A stretch of 9,002 bases of DNA from an uncultured Eremococcus sp. (lineage in GTDB: Bacteria > Bacillota > Bacilli > Lactobacillales > Aerococcaceae), in contig CALUDO010000029.1 in the NCBI GenBank assembly GCA_943914835.1, positions 1-9,002 on the forward strand, given 5' to 3'. The number at the start of each line of letters is the position of its first letter. The stretch's first letter is position 1. Positions 1 through 6,332 of this stretch are shown here, piece by piece. Under the pieces are notes generated by a model. The model was not told where the DNA came from. It saw only the letters and a list, made by a program, of their open reading frames with translations, and made no database searches. Both the position numbers and the translations under genes were made by a program.

Positions 1-2751
1 ACCTGGTGTTGGGGTACCCGGTACTTCGATTTCATCGTCACCTGGTGGGGTATCACCATCTGGTGTCGTACCTGTCGAAGTCACGGTATTGTGCACTTTG
101 CCTGCGGTCACATCATCCGCTGTGACAACATATGGTGTCGGTACATCATGTGTATACGTTTCACCTGGCTGTAACGGTGTCTCTAATGCGATCACTTCAT
201 CCGTAATGCCTAACTTCGCATCACTAAAGGTGATGGCGGTAATTTCATTCGTTCCTGTGTTGGTAAACGTAAAGCTATAGTAGATTTTATCCCCTTCAGC
301 TTTAAATTTAACCTCGTCATAGGCTGTATCAGCACTATCTGTAACACGAGTAGCTGTTTTTTCTACGGCCATACCTGGTTGTGGTGCTGGTTTGATACTT
401 TCATCATCATCATCGGTAACTGGCGTTCCGTTTGGATCTGGTTGTCCTGGATTTGCTGGATCTTCAGGATCTCCTGTTACAGAGGCTTTATTTAAAAGTT
501 TACCTGTATTCTCATCATAATATGCATCATGAACTGCTTGAGTAACTTCTAATGTTGCTTCCGCTCGTAAAATATCATTTGGCTGTAATGTTATATTCGT
601 TGGATCAGCAATTGCTTCTCCATTAATTGTTAAATAATTGATTTCACTAACTTCTGGAATATCATCTGTAATATCCACATTATATAATGGCACATCACCA
701 TTATTTGTAGCAGTAAAGTTGAATGTTACCGTATCACCAATACTGTAAAGAGGATTGTCTACAGTCTTTTCCAATATAATACTTGGATCCTTAGGCTTTT
801 CTACTATTTCATCATCACCGTCTTCAGGAGGTGTTCCTGTGGGAGGTGTTCCTGTCGCGGTCGCTGCATTGTATACTTGACCCGCGTCAACATCCTCTTG
901 AGTTACAGTGTATTGAGCTGTACCAGTCGTTGATTCTCCTGGAGCTAATGTTGTATTTTCGAGAGTGATGCCATTAGGGAACATTGGATCCGTTACAGTT
1001 ACATCAGTTAATGTTGTTGCCCCTCTATTAGTCACTGTAAACTCATAATCAATAATATCTCCTACATCATTAAATTCTTCTGTTGGTGACGTCTTGACTA
1101 ATTCAATCGCAGGTGTCCCGTCGACAGTTACTGAATCTTCATCTTCTGGTGGCGTTATCCCATCTGGTGGTGTTCCAGTTGCGGTTGCCGTATTTGGAAT
1201 TTTACCACTTTGTACATCATCTGCTGTAACAGTATACGTAGCTGTACCAGTCTTTGATTCTCCAGGAGCTAATGTTGTATTTTCAAGAGTGATGCCATCA
1301 GGGAACATAGGGTCTTTCACTACAACATCTGTTAATTCAACTTGTCCGGTATTCGTAACGCGGAAAGTATAAACTAATTCTTCGCCTTCACCATAGAAAG
1401 TTGGCTTATTTACTTTTTTCTCTAAATGAATTCCCGCTTCTTGCTTTGGAAAGTTCTCCATATATATCGTGTTATCTTCAACACGAGTGTTTCCAGAAAA
1501 GTTATCGATTGTAACTGTCGCTTCACCTTTTCCGTCAATATCAACAATCGCATAAAATAAACTATCAGTAACGTACCCGTCTGGAGCTTGAGTCTCTTTG
1601 ATTGTATATGATGTTAGAGGCTTCAAACCTTCAAAAGTGACTGTACCATTCTCATCTGATACTGCTGTATGTACTTCTGTTAAATCATTGTCGTTTGTTG
1701 CCGTAAATGTAGCTCCCGGTAAACCGTTACCACTTGTATCCACTTTTTTAAGTGAATATGTTGCTTCTGTTATTGTTGCATCAGCTGTCGCACCTGATGG
1801 GGTAAGATAAGCATTACTTTTAGAGCTATATAAAAAGTAACGATTATAATAATCATATTTACCATAAGATAAATTGGCTGTATTCTCAATAGCATCTTGG
1901 TTAGATTGGTTCCCTTCAGTATAAACTTCAACAACTAATGGTTGATTAATCGTACCAAGATTTATATCAAAGCCACCATCATTGTTGTAATCGTAAGTAT
2001 AATGTGGGTAAGCTTGACCTTTCGTATAACCTAAACTGCTATATATGTTTGCTGTATACACATCAAAGTGATCAACTTTGAAATTATTTGAAGTTATTAT
2101 ATCTGTTAAATAAGTGCTATACATCGTTTCTCCACCAGGATTAACAATAATAGCCCATTTATGAAGTCCCTTCGTTTCATCATATTCTATCGCATACTTG
2201 ACTACTCCATTTTGAAAAAAGCCTTCATTAGTAAAATTGACAAATGCTTTATCGGTAAATGTCTTTTCCCCACTCACAAAATTAAAAGTATAATAACCAT
2301 CACCCTCTGTAAAGAAGTTACGATCTATTTCCTGTTCAATCATAAATCGCCCAGAAATATTATCATATTTCTCAACATTCTCATTTAATGTAAAAGTTAC
2401 TAGACCGGAATTGGGGCTAACAACCATATCCCCTATAATAATACCATTACTTGCACGAATTGGTACTTCTTCTGAACCTATTAAAGATAACTTTTTATCG
2501 ATTTCAAGCTGAAAAGTATCACCTCCCTCTGCTTTATCTGGAATAGAGAACGTACCATAAATATTAATAGTATGCTGATTTTTCCCATTTCTACTATTAA
2601 ATTCGTCATCCATCCAAACGTCAGTAATAACATTTTGACTCGTTAAGTCTGCAGCCTTTGTTGTGTTTTCAGTAAAAACTGTCGGAAGAATACTTCCTAA
2701 TATCAACGCAAATATCAATACGAACTTGCGATAACTTCGTGTAAATTGCAT
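1..2751 (-). CDS. Large secreted adhesin, Cna/SpaA type with DUF11-like stalk repeats (C-terminus beyond left edge)
   Basis: This reading frame is open for 917 codons from ATG 2751 to the left edge without a stop, so the C-terminus, including any LPXTG sortase signal, is outside the window. AAGGAGA (2758-2764) lies 6 nt before the ATG and fixes the start. Residues 1-34 look like a signal peptide: basic RSYRK, a hydrophobic stretch at 10-26, and a likely cut near TTKAA. Residues 35-325 resemble the two-Ig-fold adhesive head of Sdr/Cna proteins, for example KWAIIVNPGG and a late DINLGTI strand. Residues 331-417 form a SpaA/CnaB domain: SLKKVD 333-338, GLPGATF, KETQAPDGY 385-393 and a closing N417. 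Lys335 or Lys336, Glu386 and Asn417 are plausible isopeptide partners. Four DUF11/DUF7507-like repeats follow (439-547, 548-655, 656-793, 794 to about 902), joined by Pro/Asp/Glu-rich linkers. The expected role is surface attachment; the ligand cannot be read from sequence. Confidence 0.93.
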   Translation of the reverse strand, partial: MQFTRSYRKFVLIFALILGSILPTVFTENTTKAADLTSQNVITDVWMDDEFNSRNGKNQHTINIYGTFSIPDKAEGGDTFQLEIDKKLSLIGSEEVPIRASNGIIIGDMVVSPNSGLVTFTLNENVEKYDNISGRFMIEQEIDRNFFTEGDGYYTFNFVSGEKTFTDKAFVNFTNEGFFQNGVVKYAIEYDETKGLHKWAIIVNPGGETMYSTYLTDIITSNNFKVDHFDVYTANIYSSLGYTKGQAYPHYTYDYNNDGGFDINLGTINQPLVVEVYTEGNQSNQDAIENTANLSYGKYDYYNRYFLYSSKSNAYLTPSGATADATITEATYSLKKVDTSGNGLPGATFTATNDNDLTEVHTAVSDENGTVTFEGLKPLTSYTIKETQAPDGYVTDSLFYAIVDIDGKGEATVTIDNFSGNTRVEDNTIYMENFPKQEAGIHLEKKVNKPTFYGEGEELVYTFRVTNTGQVELTDVVVKDPMFPDGITLENTTLAPGESKTGTATYTVTADDVQSGKIPNTATATGTPPDGITPPEDEDSVTVDGTPAIELVKTSPTEEFNDVGDIIDYEFTVTNRGATTLTDVTVTDPMFPNGITLENTTLAPGESTTGTAQYTVTQEDVDAGQVYNAATATGTPPTGTPPEDGDDEIVEKPKDPSIILEKTVDNPLYSIGDTVTFNFTATNNGDVPLYNVDITDDIPEVSEINYLTINGEAIADPTNITLQPNDILRAEATLEVTQAVHDAYYDENTGKLLNKASVTGDPEDPANPGQPDPNGTPVTDDDDESIKPAPQPGMAVEKTATRVTDSADTAYDEVKFKAEGDKIYYSFTFTNTGTNEITAITFSDAKLGITDEVIALETPLQPGETYTHDVPTPYVVTADDVTAGKVHNTVTSTGTTPDGDTPPGDDEIEVPGTPTPG
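787..1437 (-). repeat. Two tandem adhesin stalk repeats (109 and 108 codons)
   Basis: Codons 439-547 and 548-655 of the adhesin encode successive copies of the same stalk domain, sharing FPDGITLENTTLAPGES versus FPNGITLENTTLAPGES and matching GTATYTVT and GTAQYTVT strands. At DNA level 917-990 and 1241-1314 are 324 bp apart and match at 68 of 74 positions by my alignment, while the flanking parts of the repeats are much more diverged. This suggests recent duplication or gene conversion of part of the repeat. Repeats 3 and 4 (656 onward) share the fold pattern but not the DNA identity. Confidence 0.85.
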
Positions 2752-2781
2752 TTTTTATCTCCTTTTTTAAAAATTTATCAC

Positions 2782-2805
2782 CATTATAATCAGCGGATTA
2801 TAATG
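2782..2805 (-). promoter_or_regulatory. Perfect 10-bp palindrome just upstream of the adhesin
   Basis: The arms CATTATAATC (2782-2791) and GATTATAATG (2796-2805) are perfect inverted copies around a 4-nt centre, AGCG. The element ends 30 nt before the adhesin ATG. Each arm contains TATAAT on either strand, so it could hold a -10 element overlapped by an operator, or fold as a 5'-UTR hairpin in the adhesin mRNA. I find no convincing -35 at 16-18 nt, so the promoter reading is weak. The palindrome itself is certain. Confidence 0.5.
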
Positions 2806-2808
2806 AAA

Positions 2809-2839
2809 TAGCAAAAAACATACGAAATATTTTTTGCTA
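2809..2839. repeat. AT-rich inverted repeat between the adhesin and the upstream ORF
   Basis: TAGCAAAAAA (2809-2818) and TTTTTTGCTA (2830-2839) form a perfect 10-bp stem with an 11-nt loop. It lies directly beside the palindrome at 2782-2805 and overlaps the stop codon of the doubtful ORF at 2837-3115. It could act as a weak terminator in either direction through its A/T arms, but no separate U-run follows on either strand. Confidence 0.4.
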
Positions 2840-3115
2840 GTTTACCATCACATGGTTCATTTTTAAAAAATGTCCCAAATAATGTGAATTATTTTTACTT
2901 ATTTTTAATAATCTCAAAATTTTAACTTTACTTATCTGAGTTTTTGATTCTAAATGCTGTGAAATGTTCATCTTGGCAGCTGTTAAAGCTTCAACATTTC
3001 CTTCATGGTAGCCATTTATTACCTTCTCACCGCTCGTATAGAAAAATGAAATTTCTTTTACATTATCTACTAAAGAAATCAGTTCGGTTAATAAAACATG
3101 AAGTTGATTGGGCAA
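2837..3115 (-). CDS. Doubtful 92-codon ORF, unknown
   Basis: The frame is open for 92 codons, but the only start near its beginning is TTG at 3115. An in-frame TAG lies five codons before that start, and AGGGG sits about 12 nt upstream, farther than usual. The first in-frame ATG is codon 48. The product would be basic toward the C-terminus (SKVKILRLLKISKNN) and has no domain, signal or membrane segment that I recognise. It ends in the inverted repeat at 2809-2839. It may be a remnant of a decayed gene or a chance frame in AT-rich DNA; it is listed so the stretch between the adhesin and the methyltransferase gene is accounted for. Confidence 0.22.
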   Translation of the reverse strand: MPNQLHVLLTELISLVDNVKEISFFYTSGEKVINGYHEGNVEALTAAKMNISQHLESKTQISKVKILRLLKISKNNSHYLGHFLKMNHVMVN

Positions 3116-3525
3116 AAAATTATTCGACCCCTATTTCTAATGAATCATTGCGAAAAGCACCCTAAGTTGATCATAACATGATCCCCTTAATTAAGCCGAG
3201 CACTTTGAAATTTTCAGATTACCAAAAATTTTCTATAGTTTTTACTATCAGCATCCTTTCCTCACGTATAAATAATAGCAGATATAGTTAAAGTGTATAC
3301 ATATCATACAATTATGCAACATATTATTTGTGTCACTTTTTCTAAAACTCGTATTTTTTTGAGAAAGTTCGTATTTTTGCTGCGAATAACAAGCTAAACC
3401 CTTGATTTTATAAAAATCCATGCACCACTCCTCCTATTTCATTTTTTTGTTTTTGATAGATTGTAAAATTAATTGCGACAAACAAGTAAACCCATAACAG
3501 GTTCGTGTAAAATGTTAGTAACCAC
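3116..3525. other. AT-rich stretch without a recognisable gene
   Basis: Apart from the possible small ORF at 3248-3421, I see no coding frame, tRNA, or clear promoter here on either strand. The DNA is strongly AT-rich with many short A and T runs and scattered stops in all frames. With the weak ORF at 2837-3115 it looks like degenerated DNA between the adhesin and the rRNA methyltransferase gene. I cannot identify a transposase fragment or target duplications. Confidence 0.5.
3248..3421 (-). CDS. Possible 57-residue small protein with a strong ribosome binding site
   Basis: ATG 3421 is preceded by AGGAGG with an 8-nt spacer, the best ribosome site in this otherwise empty stretch, and the frame runs 57 codons to TGA at 3248. 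The first half is polar and basic (MDFYKIKGLACYSQQKYELS). The last third is aromatic, Cys-rich and hydrophobic (MICIHFNYICYYLYV), followed by RKGC, which could be a short membrane segment. I recognise no family. A 10-bp direct repeat TCGTATTTTT (3349-3358 and 3369-3378) lies inside. It may be a real small membrane peptide, or the 5' end of a decayed gene whose ribosome site survives. Confidence 0.27.
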   Translation of the reverse strand: MDFYKIKGLACYSQQKYELSQKNTSFRKSDTNNMLHNCMICIHFNYICYYLYVRKGC

Positions 3526-3572
3526 AAAAAATAAGGTTCCCGGCACTTAAAGTGTCCAAGAACCTTATTTTT
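3526..3572. terminator. Strong bidirectional hairpin terminator
   Basis: AAAAATAAGGTTC and GAACCTTATTTTT form a long stem whose base is A/T, giving a U-run on both strands. Inside is a second stem, GGCACT (3542-3547) pairing with AGTGTC with one G-U pair. On the minus strand it would end the rRNA methyltransferase transcript about 200 nt after its stop codon. On the plus strand it would also block readthrough. The nested symmetry also resembles an inverted-repeat end of a small mobile element, but I see no partner copy in the window. Confidence 0.75.
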
Positions 3573-3599
3573 ATCATTTTCTTTATTTCACTTTTTCAA

Positions 3600-3770
3600 T
3601 TACTGCTACACACTCAGCGGTTCGCTGTTACCGCATCATTTCCTCACTTCGTTCGTCATTCTTCGACAGCTATCGCACAGGTCTCCGTAATTACTTACTT
3701 CGTCGCTTCTTGATATCATTCCTATGGAAGATCTACTCGCTCTGCTCGTAGACCAACCGCGTCTCTAAGC
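3600..3770. other. Dyad-rich, GC-richer tract after the rRNA methyltransferase gene
   Basis: This non-coding tract is less AT-rich than the DNA to its left and packed with short symmetric or repeated words: CAGCG-GTT-CGCTG (3615-3627), TCTAC...GTAGA (3732-3752), and recurrent CTTCG and ATCGC motifs such as CACTTCGTTCG, TATCGCAC and CTTCGTCGCTTC. The same words continue into the last codons of the adjoining gene, where they encode the tail SSDSED. It could be a structured 3' UTR or a copy of an interspersed palindromic repeat. No RNA family is recognised. Confidence 0.4.
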
Positions 3771-5147
3771 TCAATCTTCGCTATCGCTTGATTTCACTAA
3801 GAGAACGACGGTTTCAACATGCGTTGTCTGCGGAAACATATCTACAGGTTGGATACTTCTCACCTGGTAGCCCTTGTCAGCAAATTGCCGGCAGTCTCTA
3901 GCACAGGTGGATGGATTGCATGAAACATAGACAATCTTTTCTGGTCCCAAGTCAATTAATGTATCAATGAAGGTAGGATCGAGACCCTTACGGGGTGGAT
4001 CTACCACAGCCACATCAAAGGAAAGACCTTGGGCCTGCCAGCTAGGTAAGACATCTTCCGCCTTTCCTGCCTGGAAGGTCACATTATCCAAATGGTTTAT
4101 TTTTGCATTCTCTTGGGCCATAGCAATCGCTTCAGCCACGACTTCCATGGCATAGACCTGACCGGCTTTGCGGGCCAAAGCCAAGGAAATAGTTCCAATG
4201 CCACAATAAGCATCCAGGACTGTTTCAGTCCCTTTAAGATCAGCTGCATCTAAGGCTAATTGGTATAAGACCTCAGCCTGAGGCGTATTAACCTGATAGA
4301 AAGAATGGGGAGAAATACGAAAGTTCAAGCCCAGCATTTTGTCCTCATAGTAGTCTTGTCCCCAAATGACTTCATGGGTCCGCCCCAATATGGCATTCCC
4401 TCGTGATTGATTATAATTTACCACCAAGGACACAAGGTCTGGAATAGCTTCTAAAACCTTCTGACAGAATATATCGACTTGGGGTAGAGACTTCCCATTG
4501 ATGACCACAATCACCATAATTTGACCCGAATGGTAGCCTCGCCGAACAACGAGATGTCGTATCAGGCCCTTCCCTGTCGCTTCATCATAGGCAGAATAGT
4601 CCAGGTCTTGAATAATTCCCCGAAGTTTGATTAATGTCTTATCAATAATGGGATCTTGGATGTAGAAGTTATCAATTGGAACCAGGTCATGACTTCCCTT
4701 ACGGAAGAAGCCTGTTTCCACCTTGTCCTTAACTTGACGGACAGGCACCTGGGCCTTATTACGATAGGCCCAGGGATGATCCATGCCCAAGGTCTGGTCT
4801 ACCTGAATATCCTTGAAGTGGCCAATCCGTTCAAAGTCCCGCTTAACCAGGTCTTGCTTATATTTCAATTGGGCAGGGTAGGCTAAGTGTTGTAGGGTCA
4901 TGGTCCCAATTTGAGACCCCAGTGGATCAGTCACGGTCACCCGATCCGGGCTGGCTACTAGAACTTCAATTAACTTACCGTAGCCGAAATTCTTACCTAC
5001 TTTGAGGACCTTGAAACGGATGTCTTCTCCAGGAAGGCCCCCTTCCACAAAAAAGGCAAAGCCGTCCACTTTAACCACGCCTTCCCCTTTGGAAGTAAGG
5101 TCTTTAACCTGTCCTTGGTATTCTTGATTCTTCTGAAAGTTTGCCAT
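3771..5147 (-). CDS. rlmD: 23S rRNA (uracil-5-)-methyltransferase, RlmD/RlmCD (RumA) family
   Basis: The 458-residue product is full length for the family, which uses S-adenosylmethionine to make 5-methyluridine in 23S rRNA (U1939 for E. coli RlmD; Bacillus RlmCD modifies U747 and U1939). An N-terminal TRAM domain (about 4-65) is followed by a linker region and the methyltransferase core. Visible motifs are FYQVNTPQAEVLY (283-295), the SAM loop LDAYCGIGT (311-319), DPPRKG (383-388), and VSCNPSTCARD (408-418) with catalytic Cys410. The C-terminal ETVVLL places the general-base Glu at 445. Where E. coli RlmD has its Fe-S cysteine cluster, this protein has DPLGSQIGTMTLQHL (74-88), with no cysteine. 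The start is supported by GGGGGA 5-6 nt upstream. It appears to be transcribed separately, since a terminator precedes it. The tail SSDSED is probably not conserved. Whether it modifies one or both sites cannot be told from sequence. Confidence 0.93.
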   Translation of the reverse strand: MANFQKNQEYQGQVKDLTSKGEGVVKVDGFAFFVEGGLPGEDIRFKVLKVGKNFGYGKLIEVLVASPDRVTVTDPLGSQIGTMTLQHLAYPAQLKYKQDLVKRDFERIGHFKDIQVDQTLGMDHPWAYRNKAQVPVRQVKDKVETGFFRKGSHDLVPIDNFYIQDPIIDKTLIKLRGIIQDLDYSAYDEATGKGLIRHLVVRRGYHSGQIMVIVVINGKSLPQVDIFCQKVLEAIPDLVSLVVNYNQSRGNAILGRTHEVIWGQDYYEDKMLGLNFRISPHSFYQVNTPQAEVLYQLALDAADLKGTETVLDAYCGIGTISLALARKAGQVYAMEVVAEAIAMAQENAKINHLDNVTFQAGKAEDVLPSWQAQGLSFDVAVVDPPRKGLDPTFIDTLIDLGPEKIVYVSCNPSTCARDCRQFADKGYQVRSIQPVDMFPQTTHVETVVLLVKSSDSED

Positions 5148-5225
5148 CAGTCTCCCCCTTATCTTATCTCTCCTAGAATATCATAATTTGCCCCTCTTAG
5201 CAGGGTCGAATCAATCCTTTTCCTT

Positions 5226-5276
5226 TTAAAAAAAGCACCTGGCAGCCAGTGATTCCCACTAGCTATCAAGGTGCTT
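5226..5276 (-). terminator. Rho-independent terminator after the DUF697 gene
   Basis: Read on the minus strand, AAGCACCT (stem) pairs with AGGTGCTT, followed by a run of seven T. Inside the loop AGCTAGTG can pair with CACTGGCT, giving a two-tiered hairpin. It begins 15 nt after the DUF697 stop codon and separates that gene cluster from the rRNA methyltransferase gene. Confidence 0.85.
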
Positions 5277-5290
5277 AATCTTTTATTTAG

Positions 5291-6256
5291 TTATTTGAAG
5301 ACACCGTCGAAATTAAACCACTTCTTGGCTGTACCTACACTGGTGTTTTTGACAGCATTCCCCATGGTCTTCATAACCACTTTGCCATTCTCCTTAATAA
5401 TCGACCCCATATGGGACAAGGATTGGACAGCCGCGGACCGACGGATGAACTGTTTGCTTTCCCGGCGTTCCATTCCTAGATAGGCCTGGGTAATAACGCC
5501 TACCCTAAGGGTCAGGAAGGCATTAACCGACCCTTCCATCAAGGACGATACGACCAGGTTAGAAATAGGAACCATGCCAGGTATAGCTGATGCCACACTC
5601 TCTCCGATGACGGAAGCAATCAAGGGTTCCATCTGTGACTGAATCAAATCAGCATCTTCAATGGTTCGAGCCATAAGAACGACTCCAGCCACCTGGCCAT
5701 AGAGCTTAAGGAAACCTCTTAGTGTGGGTCGGGTTTGATAGACATTAGCTAGTTGCCAAATCATTCGAAGCAGAGAGAAGAGGACAACCAAGCTATCCAA
5801 GGACCCATTCTGAGAAATCGCCGTTGTAAGGAAGATAGCTGAAGCATTCTCCTTTATCATGGGCAAAGTCAGAGCATCTAACTGATCAACAGCCCGGTTG
5901 ACTCGCTCAGCCGTAGGAATATCTTCATTATCCAAATCCATGGCCACTAGATGAGGATTCTTCTTCAAGACGTCTAGAAGAGACTCCAGATAATCTTGAT
6001 ACTCTTCCTCCGTTGCCTCAGGATTGAATTCAATAATATCTGATGAGGCTAGCCATTGGCGGCCAATTCGGTAGGCAAAATATAGAATACCCGCAGCCAA
6101 AAGGGTAACGACTATCATGGCCAAGACTGGATGAAGATGACTAATAAATTGATACAGACTAATAAATTGATTGACCACAAAGATCGTAAAAATCACACTT
6201 AAAACAATGGCGCCGCCTTTGAGAATTTTGACGATATCGGCCCACCACTGTGACAT
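5291..6256 (-). CDS. DUF697 (YcjF-like) membrane protein
   Basis: The product (321 residues from the chosen start) has two N-terminal hydrophobic helices, VLSVIFTIFVVNQFI and AMIVVTLLAAGILYFAYRIG, then an acidic linker (about 75-130). A long helical region typical of DUF697 follows, including FLTTAISQNGSLDSLVVLFS and the Gly/Ala-rich LYGQVAGVVLMAR. The C-terminus is basic. DUF697 proteins are inner-membrane or GTPase-associated proteins of unsettled function; nothing here points to a substrate. An ATG at 6262 would sit immediately against GAAGGG with no spacer, whereas the second ATG at 6256 lies 6 nt after it, so I take 6256 as the start. The gene follows the aldolase gene by about 75 nt with no terminator between and is probably cotranscribed with it. 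A terminator follows. Confidence 0.85.
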   Translation of the reverse strand: MSQWWADIVKILKGGAIVLSVIFTIFVVNQFISLYQFISHLHPVLAMIVVTLLAAGILYFAYRIGRQWLASSDIIEFNPEATEEEYQDYLESLLDVLKKNPHLVAMDLDNEDIPTAERVNRAVDQLDALTLPMIKENASAIFLTTAISQNGSLDSLVVLFSLLRMIWQLANVYQTRPTLRGFLKLYGQVAGVVLMARTIEDADLIQSQMEPLIASVIGESVASAIPGMVPISNLVVSSLMEGSVNAFLTLRVGVITQAYLGMERRESKQFIRRSAAVQSLSHMGSIIKENGKVVMKTMGNAVKNTSVGTAKKWFNFDGVFK

Positions 6257-6332
6257 AGGCATCCCTTCTTTCTAAATATATACTAGCATTCCTCATCGGT
6301 TTCTATCAGGGGCTTAGGTCTGATATTGAAGC

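Noticed and set aside
89..2388. Several plus-strand ORFs of 63-92 codons (89-280, 1094-1372, 1598-1810, 2161-2388)
   Set aside because: They lie opposite the continuous 917-codon adhesin frame, lack ribosome sites and have composition expected of antisense shadows.
3526..3572. Terminal inverted repeat of an insertion sequence
   Set aside because: The nested hairpin fits a bidirectional terminator; no partner end, transposase or target duplication is visible.
3967..4886. Plus-strand ORFs 3967-4155 and 4656-4886
   Set aside because: They are antisense to the well-supported rRNA methyltransferase gene and show no ribosome site or family similarity.
5148..5225. Promoter for the rRNA methyltransferase gene, with TATGAT at 5180-5185 as -10
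   Set aside because: No -35 at acceptable spacing; the nearest candidate, TTCGAC, is 19 nt away and a poor match, so I did not list it as a feature.
6263..6332. Terminator between the aldolase and DUF697 genes (TATCAG...CTGATA)
   Set aside because: The stem is only 6 bp with a 10-nt loop and no U-run follows.
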